From contig SUZM01000013.1 of the NCBI GenBank assembly GCA_015059965.1, positions 1 through 64,000 on the forward strand: a stretch of 64,000 nt of DNA. Direction: 5' to 3'. Position numbers and translations under genes: made by a program. Origin of the DNA: Rikenellaceae bacterium (GTDB lineage Bacteria > Bacteroidota > Bacteroidia > Bacteroidales > Rikenellaceae). This document shows positions 1 to 7,660 of this stretch, piece by piece. The first letter of the stretch is position 1; every line of letters begins with the position of its first letter. The notes under the pieces are model-generated. The model searched no databases and was not told the DNA's origin. It saw nothing but the letters and a program-made list of their open reading frames with translations.

Positions 1-46
1 CTGCAGAATGCAATATCTGCTGTTCTTCTTTTCTACCGATTATCAT
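1..46 (-). CDS. AAA-type ATPase, N-terminal fragment (cut by window edge)
   Basis: Reading leftwards from an ATG at 46-44, the frame is open to the window edge and gives MIIGRKEEQQILHSA. This is the usual opening of the Bacteroidales ATP-binding proteins of the ATPase/DUF234 group, which start with a 'hxGRxxEhxxL' segment just before the Walker A loop. Only 15 residues are visible, so the Walker motifs and the C-terminal nuclease-like domain of the family cannot be checked. A TATATTTG element on the same strand at 75-68 lies at a suitable distance upstream and supports the start. The family call is an inference from a very short match. Confidence 0.45.
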   Translation of the reverse strand, partial: MIIGRKEEQQILHSA

Positions 47-67
47 AACTTTTACTTTTAGCTACTG

Positions 68-75
68 CAAATATA
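68..75 (-). promoter_or_regulatory. -7 element upstream of the left-edge ATPase gene
   Basis: TATATTTG on the minus strand matches the Bacteroidetes TAnnTTTG consensus and lies 22 bases upstream of the ATG at 46. No clean TTTG box is seen at the usual 19-20 base spacing, so this is only a half-supported promoter. Confidence 0.4.
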
Positions 76-767
76 ATACAAAAATCTATTATAATTTGCC
101 AAATCGCATTAAAAAATCGAGATTTGGCAAAATATGAGTAAAAATTGCAGCGAAAATCATTGTTTTCCTTCAAAACCAGGACTATTATAGAGGTCCTAAA
201 TATGGTAGATTTCACACAATTCGTATGGTAAGCAAGTGAAATTTTCACATTATCCCCATATATTGTATATCGCTTCCCAAAATAGCACGGCACTGTCATG
301 CAAATTGAATTGGAGACACTATGTTGAAATCATCAAGGGCTATGCCCCTTTAGAGGCTGGTTTTTACGTAATATTGATTAAGTCTTGTTTGTTCATTTTA
401 TTTCCGAAGTGCGCTAAAAATACTGCAGTGCGGAAACAAAACAACATTCCATACTTTCTCGGACAGTTTATATATGTGGCCTTATATCAATGTATTATCT
501 CCGCATCTTCCGAGTAAGAAAGTCTATGTGTTTATATATGAGTGTGGTGTAACCAATACCGCCCCTGAAATCTTTGCCGTTTCTACATCAAACCACAATA
601 AGGCTATATGACCGAAGGTCATTGTACCTACGCCTTTGCTTCGGTGAAGGAACTTTTTTAGGACGACACTATTTGGCATTCAACTCTTTTTTGTGTCAAC
701 GAGGTAACACTGACAGCCTTTGACATTGTTAAAATGTAGTTTTGCCAAAAATTACATCCCACTTATT
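76..767. other. AT-rich stretch without a convincing gene
   Basis: About 690 bases of low-GC DNA. The open frames here are short, overlap each other and show no family resemblance. Small hairpins are visible, for example GACC/GGTC around 611-621. An 11-base GAGTGTGGTGT at 540-550 recurs at 7661-7671, beyond the gene cluster that follows. A TAGTTTTG element at 737-744 could be the -7 box for the gene at 768, but the nearest TTTG is only 14 bases upstream of it. Confidence 0.5.
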
Positions 768-1805
768 ATGAAAAACAAAGAATATACCCGCCTGCGGGAG
801 CAGGTGCAGAAAATCGAGGAGAAGATTCTTGCCATTACGGGCAAATTTGTAGAGTTTAACATGGAGTGGACCCGTTCGCAGCGCAAATGTGAGCAGGTGG
901 AACGCCTAATCTGGAAGCGCAAGCATCTGCTCGACAGGATGTTTATTGCTACGCCCGAGGAGGTGGTGCGCATGGAGCAGGTGAACAGTCGTTTGTACGA
1001 CCTCACGCAGAAAATGTATGCTCGCACGGAGGTAGTCTATCGTAAGATGGCAACTACGACCTACGATCCCGAATTTGATGACGATGTGGAGGTCGAGGGC
1101 TCGCTTAGGTTTTCACCGAATGGGCACAGCTCTGTTTTGCCAATGGCGAATGACGACTATTACGGCTCGGAATTCTACGAGATGTTTTGCATTATTGACT
1201 GGCTATACACTTGCGAGCATCTAAAATTGGAAGAGGTGGAGTCTTGTTGGTACCTCCGCTCACCTGCCGACTATCGCCCCGAAATGACCTGCGAAGAGTT
1301 GAGGATAAAAGACGCCCTCAACGATGGCACGACTTGGTATGAGTCCGTACAGCCCGCAGCCGACAAGTTGAGCCACCTCTGCATCTGCCACGCCGTTCAC
1401 GATTTGAGTTGCCACAAGCCCTATTCCATTCCCGACATTCTGCGTATGAATGACTTTTGCGTGGAGGTCAAGGTCTCGCATCAGCATTGGGAGGAGCAAG
1501 ATGGCTGCGGTTGGAAATGGTGGGAGCGTTGCTCGTTCGAGGAGTTTAGGGATAAGTTTGTGCGCGAGGCGGAGCAGAATCGTGCGCCACAAATCCGACT
1601 TGGGCAGGAGATAGCCAATCGGACCCGCCTATATTTCCACGATTATTTGGAGGATGTATCTGCCGATATGCCGAGCGTGGAGCAGTGGACGGAGCCATTC
1701 TCCGCCGAAGTTCGCTATCGCTGGCGACCACAAAAGGATTGTTTCTACTTGGATGAGAACATAGATGACTACCTGCGAGAGTTGTATGTGTTTGTGAGAA
1801 AATAA
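768..1805 (+). CDS. Hypothetical protein with N-terminal coiled coil and Cys/Trp-rich C-terminal part
   Basis: I do not recognise this 345-residue protein. Residues 1 to about 85 are charged and heptad-like, probably a coiled coil. From about residue 125 it becomes rich in Trp, Tyr and Cys, with a cluster CICHAVHDLSCH near residue 200 that could bind metal, although no classical zinc-finger spacing is evident. There is no signal peptide or membrane segment, so a cytosolic location is likely. The ATG at 768 is preferred over the upstream ATG at 720, because that one precedes a TAGTTTTG -7-like element at 737-744. It stands alone, upstream of other unknown genes and the WYL/FtsK/DnaE-like cluster. 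Confidence 0.7.
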   Translation: MKNKEYTRLREQVQKIEEKILAITGKFVEFNMEWTRSQRKCEQVERLIWKRKHLLDRMFIATPEEVVRMEQVNSRLYDLTQKMYARTEVVYRKMATTTYDPEFDDDVEVEGSLRFSPNGHSSVLPMANDDYYGSEFYEMFCIIDWLYTCEHLKLEEVESCWYLRSPADYRPEMTCEELRIKDALNDGTTWYESVQPAADKLSHLCICHAVHDLSCHKPYSIPDILRMNDFCVEVKVSHQHWEEQDGCGWKWWERCSFEEFRDKFVREAEQNRAPQIRLGQEIANRTRLYFHDYLEDVSADMPSVEQWTEPFSAEVRYRWRPQKDCFYLDENIDDYLRELYVFVRK

Positions 1806-1887
1806 TTCTTACTCTGACATAATGTGGCAGTTTGTAGTGTCAACTTTGCACCATCAAACAAGTATTAACCATTAAAAAACAAAAAGT

Positions 1888-2409
1888 ATGGAAGCAAAGA
1901 GGAGTTTTGGCGATGCGATTGTCGCCGAGGAGATGAACAAAGAGGCGTGGAATCAGTTGTCGCGCGAATTTAAGTGGAATGAGGAGTTGCTCAAAAAGTA
2001 TCGAGCAGAGATCGATTGGGAGGCACTCTCCTGCAATACCGAGATGCTGTGGACTGCATCAATTCTTGATTATTTCAAGGGCAATATCGATTGGAAGGAG
2101 TTTTCGGGCTATGCTCCAGCAAGGTTGCTCACGCCGAAAATCATTGAGCAGTTTGCTGACCGATGGGATTGGCACGAGTTGTCGGACAACAGCAACTTGG
2201 AACTCTCGTATGCCCTGCTCGACAAATTTGCCGACCGATGGGATTGGGAACGCATTATCAATAGCTGGCGTAATGAGGAACTCTACACCCCCGAATTTTT
2301 CGAGCGCTACAAGGAGTATATCCCCGCCGAAGCGTTCAAAGGTTCAAAACTTTGGGACGAGCTTGTCGAGAGGCGATTCTATGCCTTGGTCGAGGAGATT
2401 ATGGGATAA
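1888..2409 (+). CDS. WDW-repeat hypothetical protein
   Basis: A 173-residue soluble protein built from about five degenerate repeats of roughly 25-30 residues. Each carries an aromatic-acidic-aromatic core, such as FKWN, IDWEALS, IDWKEFS, DRWDWHELS and DRWDWERI, followed by a helix of the form 'LL.KF'. The regular spacing suggests a small helical repeat solenoid, a fold often used for protein binding. No catalytic motif, signal peptide or membrane segment is present. The start at 1888 follows an AAAAACAAAAAGT leader. It is in the same orientation as the WYL cluster downstream, separated from it by one small membrane-protein gene. Function unknown. Confidence 0.75.
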   Translation: MEAKRSFGDAIVAEEMNKEAWNQLSREFKWNEELLKKYRAEIDWEALSCNTEMLWTASILDYFKGNIDWKEFSGYAPARLLTPKIIEQFADRWDWHELSDNSNLELSYALLDKFADRWDWERIINSWRNEELYTPEFFERYKEYIPAEAFKGSKLWDELVERRFYALVEEIMG

Positions 2410-2484
2410 CTTATTTCCCTTTGAGAGATGCAGTCGTTGAGTCGGCTGCATTTTTCTTGTTTATAAAATTAACTATGTCGCATT

Positions 2485-2510
2485 TTGTCAGTCTATTGCT
2501 ATACCTTTGT
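2485..2510 (+). promoter_or_regulatory. Probable promoter (TTTG ... TACCTTTG)
   Basis: TACCTTTG at 2503-2510 is a perfect -7 element. A TTTG at 2485-2488 lies 14 bases upstream of it, closer than the usual 19-20. The element overlaps the most upstream possible start (2507) of the next gene, so that start is unlikely to be used. Confidence 0.45.
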
Positions 2511-2533
2511 GTCAAAGTTTAACAGCAAATGGT

Positions 2534-2773
2534 ATGGAGCAGAAACAGACAAGCGAGCAAAATCGCAAGGAAAAATCATTTAGCGAGCAGTTGGTGGAAA
2601 GTATTGCAAACAAACCGTTTACAGCCGAGCATTGGCAAAGATGCGCCGACTCATTTCCCGAAAATAAGCAACGGCAACGAAAAGAAACTGCCACTGCCGT
2701 AGCGATTGGAATCGTTATCGGTGCATTGGCAATGCACTTTTTATCCTCGCCCGAGCGTTGGATTCGATTATAA
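2534..2773 (+). CDS. Small single-pass membrane protein
   Basis: A 79-residue protein with a charged N-terminal half, rich in Gln, Lys and Glu, and one hydrophobic helix (AVAIGIVIGALAMHFL) near the C-terminus, followed by a short basic tail. This is a tail-anchor-like topology. I chose the ATG at 2534 over 2507 because the latter falls inside the TACCTTTG promoter element at 2503-2510. It ends 30 bases before the WYL gene and is probably co-transcribed with it. No family is recognised. Confidence 0.6.
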   Translation: MEQKQTSEQNRKEKSFSEQLVESIANKPFTAEHWQRCADSFPENKQRQRKETATAVAIGIVIGALAMHFLSSPERWIRL

Positions 2774-2803
2774 TTTGTAACTTTACCTAAAATTACGACC
2801 GCT

Positions 2804-3751
2804 ATGAGTACCGCAGGACTTATCAACCGCTATGTGTGGTTTGTTACGACCATATATAATCGAGGACCTATCACGCTCGAAGAGATACAACATCGTTTCG
2901 AGTCGCATTTTGGGCGTGGCGAGGAACTCTCGGAGCGTCAGTTCCACCGCTATACCGATGCCGTGGAGGAGTTGTTCGACATCGAGATAAAGTATAGTCG
3001 CTCGCAGCGAGGCTATGTCGTTGCCGACCGCGAGGGTATCGACAATATGGGTATGCGCAAGTGGCTGATTCAGACCTTCTCGGTCAATAACATCCTGCAC
3101 GAGAGCCAAGAACTCAAAAACCGCATACTGCTCGAAAATGTGCCATCGGGACAGCAGCACCTGACGACCATCGTGGATGCAATGCGAGAGAGTGTGGCAC
3201 TCTCGATGACCTATCATAGTTTTCATCGTGAAGAGCCTTCGACCTTCGAGGTTGAGCCCTACTGCGTAAAACTCTTTGAGCAGAGGTGGTATATGCTCGC
3301 CAAGAGCGAGGGGTATGATGAACTTCGCTTATATGCCCTCGACCGCATTAAGGCATTGGAGCCAACCGACCGCACATTCTGCCTGCCCAAGAAGTTCGAT
3401 GCCGAGAAGTTTTTCTCGGACTATTTTGGCATAATTATCAACGACGAGGAGTTTGACGTTTGCCCTGTGGCGTTGAAAGTCGATTCGTGGCAGAGCAAGT
3501 ATCTGCGCACCTTGCCTCTGCACCACACGCAAGTCGAGGTTGAACGAAACGAAGAGTTTTCGATTTTCGAGTACCGCTTGTGTCCGTCGTTTGATTTTCA
3601 GCAAAAGCTGCTCTCTATGGGCGACTCGGCAGGTGTGTTAGCCCCCGTGGCGCTCAAAGATATTCTCCGCAAGAAGGCCGAAACGACTGCAAATAACAAC
3701 GCCTCGGCAGGTATGGGTTCGCAGTATCATTTTAAGGTGTATAAAGAGTAA
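2804..3751 (+). CDS. WYL-domain transcriptional regulator
   Basis: A 315-residue WYL protein. Residues 1-75 form a winged-helix-like DNA-binding region (a YVWFVTTIYNRG helix, then ITLEEIQHRF). The WYL domain spans about 130-185, with the core RWYMLAKSEG at 161-170 and RLYALDRIKAL at 175-185. A C-terminal extension at about 200-300 fits the WCX region that follows WYL in this family. WYL proteins often bind nucleic-acid-type ligands and control defence or phage-related operons. Here it is the first gene of a same-strand series, 5 bases ahead of the UDG-like gene, so local autoregulation is the natural inference. The operator is not identified. Confidence 0.9.
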   Translation: MSTAGLINRYVWFVTTIYNRGPITLEEIQHRFESHFGRGEELSERQFHRYTDAVEELFDIEIKYSRSQRGYVVADREGIDNMGMRKWLIQTFSVNNILHESQELKNRILLENVPSGQQHLTTIVDAMRESVALSMTYHSFHREEPSTFEVEPYCVKLFEQRWYMLAKSEGYDELRLYALDRIKALEPTDRTFCLPKKFDAEKFFSDYFGIIINDEEFDVCPVALKVDSWQSKYLRTLPLHHTQVEVERNEEFSIFEYRLCPSFDFQQKLLSMGDSAGVLAPVALKDILRKKAETTANNNASAGMGSQYHFKVYKE

Positions 3752-3756
3752 TAAGT

Positions 3757-4575
3757 ATGACAACTTACAAAGAACGAGAAGAGGAGTTGTTTGCACGATG
3801 GATGGAGGCGTGCCGAGTGAAAGATGGCATAAATCCGGAGGAGGATTTTGCCTATGACGGTATCCTATTTCGTGGGGAACTTGAACTCTTAAATGGCTGT
3901 TGGATACGCCACTCGGGCAATGAAACCGAACTGTGGGATAACGCACCTTGTCGTTTGCTGATTCTAACCAAAGATACCACCCGTAACGGAGGCCAAGAGG
4001 ACATACGCGAGGAGACAGCTCTGAGAAACAACATTGGGAATAGGAAAGAGCCGGCAGCAGGAATATATCGAAACTTAACATTGTGGTCGTATGCTCTGCT
4101 CAATGCGGTGCAAGGTGGCGAGATTGTAGAATACAACCAAACGCCCTGTTGGGATGAGTTGCGTGAGCACTACACCTATGCCCCAATTGCGCGTGTGAAT
4201 TGTAAAAAAGAGATTGGCGAGAGTTCTATCAGAGATGAGGTATTAAAGGCTCATATAGAAAGATATGCCGATTTACTCCAAGAGCAAATTGCGATGTACG
4301 ATGCCGACATTATACTCTGCTGTGGAGGCGGCGGAATAATCAAAGATTTTGTAAAGAATACCTACTTGCCAGACCTTGAAAAGTTTTCGGATGCTGGCTG
4401 GGTATATTTTTCTCCTTCAACCCAAAAGATTGTGATAGATAGCTATCATCCTTCCTATCCTAAATCACACAAAGATATTGAGTTGTACTACGAGCAGATG
4501 ATGGCAGATTTGAAGGCGTTTTTAAGAGTACATCCCGAATATCACAAATACAAAACCTATGGAAGAGAAATTTGA
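3757..4575 (+). CDS. Uracil-DNA-glycosylase-superfamily-like protein
   Basis: A 272-residue soluble protein, probably with a UDG-like Rossmann fold. The segment RLLILTKDTTRN (about residues 67-78) sits where UDGs carry the water-activating motif (I-x-G-Q/E-D-P), and IDSYHPSYPKS (about 228-238) resembles the C-terminal HPS motif. Between them lie a helical region and DIILCCGGGGI, a strand-turn element. The first motif is divergent (KDTT instead of the usual xDP), so glycosylase activity cannot be assumed. It starts 5 bases after the WYL gene and overlaps the next gene by 17 bases, a tight operon arrangement. Family assignment is by motif pattern only. Confidence 0.5.
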   Translation: MTTYKEREEELFARWMEACRVKDGINPEEDFAYDGILFRGELELLNGCWIRHSGNETELWDNAPCRLLILTKDTTRNGGQEDIREETALRNNIGNRKEPAAGIYRNLTLWSYALLNAVQGGEIVEYNQTPCWDELREHYTYAPIARVNCKKEIGESSIRDEVLKAHIERYADLLQEQIAMYDADIILCCGGGGIIKDFVKNTYLPDLEKFSDAGWVYFSPSTQKIVIDSYHPSYPKSHKDIELYYEQMMADLKAFLRVHPEYHKYKTYGREI

Positions 4576-4813
4576 TTTTTCGCAGGCTGACCCTCTGTTT
4601 GTTGAGGTGGCAAGATTTGTTGTAGAGAACAATAGAATGGCTTGGGGGAGCCCTTTGGAGCGTAAATTTGAGATTGGCTTCAATCGTTCCAGACGCATCC
4701 TCGAGCAGTTGGAGGCAGCTGGTATTGTTGGTGAGGCAGTGCGCTATAAACCTCGCACCGTACTCTGCACCGCTGAGGAGCTGGAACAAAAACTCACCGA
4801 GTGGCAGAAATAG
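4559..4813 (+). CDS. Stand-alone FtsK gamma (winged-helix) domain protein
   Basis: An 84-residue protein that is essentially one FtsK gamma domain. The pattern DPLFVEVARFVVENN, then IGFNRSRRILEQLEAAGIVG and a PRTVL turn, matches the FtsK C-terminal module that reads polarity sequences and contacts XerD (DPLY..A...V......S.S.LQR...IGYNRAA.L...ME..GIV). Here the module is free of any motor. Its start lies inside the end of the UDG-like gene (17-base overlap), implying coupled translation. It is probably a DNA-binding adaptor for the motor encoded next. A hairpin and a TACTTTTG element lie between this gene and the motor gene. Confidence 0.85.
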   Translation: MEEKFDFSQADPLFVEVARFVVENNRMAWGSPLERKFEIGFNRSRRILEQLEAAGIVGEAVRYKPRTVLCTAEELEQKLTEWQK

Positions 4814-4834
4814 CTAACTAATATAGACGACATT

Positions 4835-4876
4835 CCCCTCTCTGACCTGATATGGCAGAGAGGGGTTTTACTTTTG
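4835..4876 (+). promoter_or_regulatory. Hairpin terminator followed by internal promoter
   Basis: CCCCTCTCTG at 4835-4844 pairs perfectly with CAGAGAGGGG at 4856-4865 and is followed by TTTTA, like an intrinsic terminator or attenuator. Directly behind it TACTTTTG at 4869-4876 is a consensus -7 element. Together they could separate expression of the WYL/UDG-like/gamma genes from the motor/gamma/DnaE-like genes. The -7 box overlaps the ATG at 4874, so the ATG at 4901 is the better start for the motor gene. Confidence 0.6.
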
Positions 4877-4900
4877 TTGCATAATCAACAAACAATAACT

Positions 4901-5614
4901 ATGATAAAGCAGATTTTGAAAGCCAACAAAGAGAAAGTGGCAAAAATGAAATTACCGATAGTGTTAGGCATAGATAGTAACAACAAACCCCTGATTGTCG
5001 ATTTGGCAAAGGTGGGCAACATCTTGGTCGGAGGGGCAACGGGGCAAGGAAAAACCAACCTTTTGCACGCCTTTGCAAAGTCTATCTACTACGCACAGCC
5101 ACAGGTTCGCGATGTCTGCATCGTCTATTATGTCGATTCGAAAGGGGTTGAGAAACCCTCGCCCTATTTCGATATTCATCTCAATACAATAGAGGATATC
5201 AAAGCGCATTTAGATATGTTGAAAGAGAAAATAGACAAGAGAGAGACCAGTAAAAAGATGTCGCGATATCCGATAGCAGTCTTGATTGACGATTTCGACC
5301 ACCTTGTGTCGACCGATATGAGCATCTTGGATAAGGTGGTATATATTGCTCAACGCGGTCCCCGCGTAGGTATCTTCGCCGTACTTACTTCGGCACAGGG
5401 GGAGTATAATATTCTGCCGGCTCGACTGCGTATCGAAATGCCTACACGAGTGGCTTTTCGTGTTGCAACGGTCATAGAATCCAGAGGGGTTATCGACAGT
5501 CCAGAGGCAACATTCTTGACCAACAAGGGCGAGATGCTCTTCTCATACAACCTAAAACTAACAAAACTGCAAACCATAAATGTAATAGATGACAATGGAG
5601 ACAAGAAAATTTGA
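4901..5614 (+). CDS. Minimal FtsK/SpoIIIE-type DNA translocase motor
   Basis: A 237-residue ATPase made only of the FtsK RecA-fold motor. It has the FtsK opening LPIVLGIDSNNKPLIVDLAK, Walker A GATGQGKT at residues 45-52 and Walker B AVLIDDFDHL around 126-135. The sensor region QRGPRVGIFAVLTSAQ and the tail IPTRVAF-like / ESRGVID / GEMLF follow the canonical order of FtsK (QRARAAGIH.ILATQ ... PTRIAF ... DSR.ILD ... GDML). Missing are the membrane domain, the linker, the alpha domain and the gamma domain. Gamma domains are supplied by the genes at 4559 and 5595. It ends 20 bases inside the next gene. It probably forms an ATP-driven DNA-handling ring together with those partners. Confidence 0.88.
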   Translation: MIKQILKANKEKVAKMKLPIVLGIDSNNKPLIVDLAKVGNILVGGATGQGKTNLLHAFAKSIYYAQPQVRDVCIVYYVDSKGVEKPSPYFDIHLNTIEDIKAHLDMLKEKIDKRETSKKMSRYPIAVLIDDFDHLVSTDMSILDKVVYIAQRGPRVGIFAVLTSAQGEYNILPARLRIEMPTRVAFRVATVIESRGVIDSPEATFLTNKGEMLFSYNLKLTKLQTINVIDDNGDKKI

Positions 5615-6542
5615 TTGGAACGGTCGCGACCCGCTGTTTGATGAGGTGGCACATTATGTAGTCGAGCGACAGGCGGTGTCGGCATCGGCTATCAGTGATA
5701 AATTTTGCATCGGCTTTAACCGAGCGAACCGCATTGTCAAGCAGTTGGAGCAGGCGCATATCATAGATGAAGAGTGGAGTTCTCGCCATCCTCGCGAAAT
5801 CTATTATTGTTGTTTTCGTAAACTTGATGAGAGATTGACCGATCTTGCCACTATTGCACGCCTGCAACCATTGGAGGATAAATGGCAGGCAGAGTGTGCA
5901 GCATATGAGGCAAAAGAACGCGAAGAGGAGGGCGAGGGATATTATTTCAAAATAGCAAATCACCTTCCGCTTACCAAAGAGGTGTGCAAGAGAGAAGAGG
6001 CTCGTGTCCGTTTTGAGGCGATGACCGAGGAGGAGAGACAAGCCGAAAGTGAACGCCTCGGTAAAGAGTGGGAAGATGAGGATGAAAATTGGGACAAAGG
6101 ACCAGTCCACGGAATGAAGCGTGAGGATTGGAATGCCTATGTAAGTGCGCACGATAGACAAAAACACGATATGATTATGCGCGAATTGCCGTGGGGTGGC
6201 GATTACGATTGGTCGGATATCTTCCAGATTTTAAAATTCAAAATAGAGCGAATGATTGAATATTGGGAGCAGTTCGGACATTGTCGAAATGGACGTTATG
6301 TGGTAAGTACTATGCGTACAGCCTGCAGCCTAATAGAAATAGTCCTAAAAGATGGTAACGAGAGTGGTAATTGCGAGCATTTCCCTTATCGGGTAAACCT
6401 GCGCAATGCCGATAGGTTCAAAATATTTCACGACCATAAAGGTCTTATTTGCAAAGGCGACAAGCAAAGGGTGCGTTACTATAAAGCGTATTGCATTTTG
6501 TTCAAATACTTGGAGTATCATCTGCATAATTGGTGGGATTAG
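5595..6542 (+). CDS. FtsK-gamma domain fused to a helical domain of unknown function
   Basis: A 315-residue protein. Residues about 10-72 are a second FtsK gamma winged helix (DPLFDEVAHYVVE, IGFNRANRIVKQLEQAHII, HPREIYY). Residues 95-190 are highly charged and helical. Residues about 195-315 contain a pattern, DWSDIFQILKFKIERMIEYW followed by helices with 'RYYKAYCILFKYLEYHLHNWW', resembling a helical module I have seen in phage-type proteins, but I cannot name it. The start overlaps the motor gene by 20 bases (an alternative ATG is at 5589), and the stop is 2 bases before the DnaE-like gene. Translational coupling of all three suggests one complex. Confidence 0.8.
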   Translation: METRKFDWNGRDPLFDEVAHYVVERQAVSASAISDKFCIGFNRANRIVKQLEQAHIIDEEWSSRHPREIYYCCFRKLDERLTDLATIARLQPLEDKWQAECAAYEAKEREEEGEGYYFKIANHLPLTKEVCKREEARVRFEAMTEEERQAESERLGKEWEDEDENWDKGPVHGMKREDWNAYVSAHDRQKHDMIMRELPWGGDYDWSDIFQILKFKIERMIEYWEQFGHCRNGRYVVSTMRTACSLIEIVLKDGNESGNCEHFPYRVNLRNADRFKIFHDHKGLICKGDKQRVRYYKAYCILFKYLEYHLHNWWD

Positions 6543-6544
6543 TT

Positions 6545-7657
6545 ATGATTGAATGTATCAGATTTCGTTCGGCGTTACCTTTTGATGAGAATGTTAAAGA
6601 GGAGTTTATATCCGAGGTTTGGGGAGGGGCTATCGACCGTTGGAGAGGGAATATAACGCCCGATATTAAGGCGAGAATAGAGAAGGAGATTGCAACCTTT
6701 GAGCAAGTAGATGGGTATATGGAGTATCTCTATTTCGTGTGGCGAGTGGTTTATGATAGCGGATACTATATTATGCCATATCGTACCCTTGCTCACGCCT
6801 CGGCTGTGTGCTATGCGCTGGAAATTACGGAGGTTGATCCTATTCGTTTGGGGCTTGACTTCAACCGATTTATACAGACCGACAAACCTCGCTTCGCAGA
6901 GATTGGGTTGGCCACCAATGCCACAAAGTTGCAGATTCAAACCGAGATTATGAACCTCGATTTTGACGAGGATAGGGAGCGCTTGGGAGAACGAGAATTG
7001 GACGATAAAGCCCCTGCTCTAACAATTTATCCGAGCCAGCGCACTGCACAGTTATTGGGATATTTTAGCGATAAAGTCAATTTTGACTACATACCATTTG
7101 ATGACCGAGAGACTTTCTACACCTTGTTGCGCTCAAATGACTTAACGGGTGTGTATGGATGTAATGATGGAACGGTTTTGCAGGAATATCTGACGCAAGC
7201 CAAACCCCATTTTGAGGATTTAATACCGCTTTGTACAGCGAGCATTATAGACTATCCGACTAATCACATCTATATATCACGCAAATATGGTGTTGCGTGG
7301 GAGCCTCGTTTCACGCCAGATATTGAGATGATATTGAGTGAAACATGTGGCGATATACTCTACAATGAACAGGTATATGCCCTTGCCGAACTTGTAGGCT
7401 ACACACCAAGCGAAGCAGAAGAGTTTCGCAAGATATTATCGAAACGCAAAAAACAAGAGTATAATAAACATCGTTACCGATTCAGTAAGCATAAGGGGTT
7501 GTTGCGCAAACTTATAAATGAGGGCAGTTGGTCTTTTCCAAAGGCTGCGATGGCGGAGTTCGCTCGCTTGGTTTACGCAACCGCCTACCTCAAAACCCAT
7601 TTTCCACAGGAATTTACCCGTGCAGCCCTGCACGTAGCAGCAAACGATAATTTATAA
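6545..7657 (+). CDS. Truncated DNA polymerase III alpha (DnaE)-like protein without catalytic residues
   Basis: A 370-residue derivative of C-family polymerase. Residues 56-111 follow the DnaE palm start: GYMEYLYFVWRVV, a degenerate GPxRGSAAGS loop (MPYRTLAHASAV), then YALEITEVDPIRLGLDFNRFI. The next DnaE segment, PDxDxDF with two catalytic Asp, is replaced by KPRFAEIGLATN, and about 150 residues including the third Asp region are absent. Residues 178-303 resume with VNFDYIPFDDRETFYTLL, FEDLIPL, ISRKYG, CGDILYNEQV and AEEFRKILSKRK. Residues 328-361 match the FNKSH/AYLK..P.EF part. There is no PHP, OB or tau-binding domain. It should be catalytically dead and perhaps binds primer-template DNA or mimics the replisome. 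Last gene of the cluster. Confidence 0.85.
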   Translation: MIECIRFRSALPFDENVKEEFISEVWGGAIDRWRGNITPDIKARIEKEIATFEQVDGYMEYLYFVWRVVYDSGYYIMPYRTLAHASAVCYALEITEVDPIRLGLDFNRFIQTDKPRFAEIGLATNATKLQIQTEIMNLDFDEDRERLGERELDDKAPALTIYPSQRTAQLLGYFSDKVNFDYIPFDDRETFYTLLRSNDLTGVYGCNDGTVLQEYLTQAKPHFEDLIPLCTASIIDYPTNHIYISRKYGVAWEPRFTPDIEMILSETCGDILYNEQVYALAELVGYTPSEAEEFRKILSKRKKQEYNKHRYRFSKHKGLLRKLINEGSWSFPKAAMAEFARLVYATAYLKTHFPQEFTRAALHVAANDNL

Positions 7658-7660
7658 CGT

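Noticed and set aside
236..517. 93-codon open frame in the left AT-rich stretch
   Set aside because: Odd composition, no recognisable motif, no promoter element in place, and it overlaps an opposite frame of equal quality.
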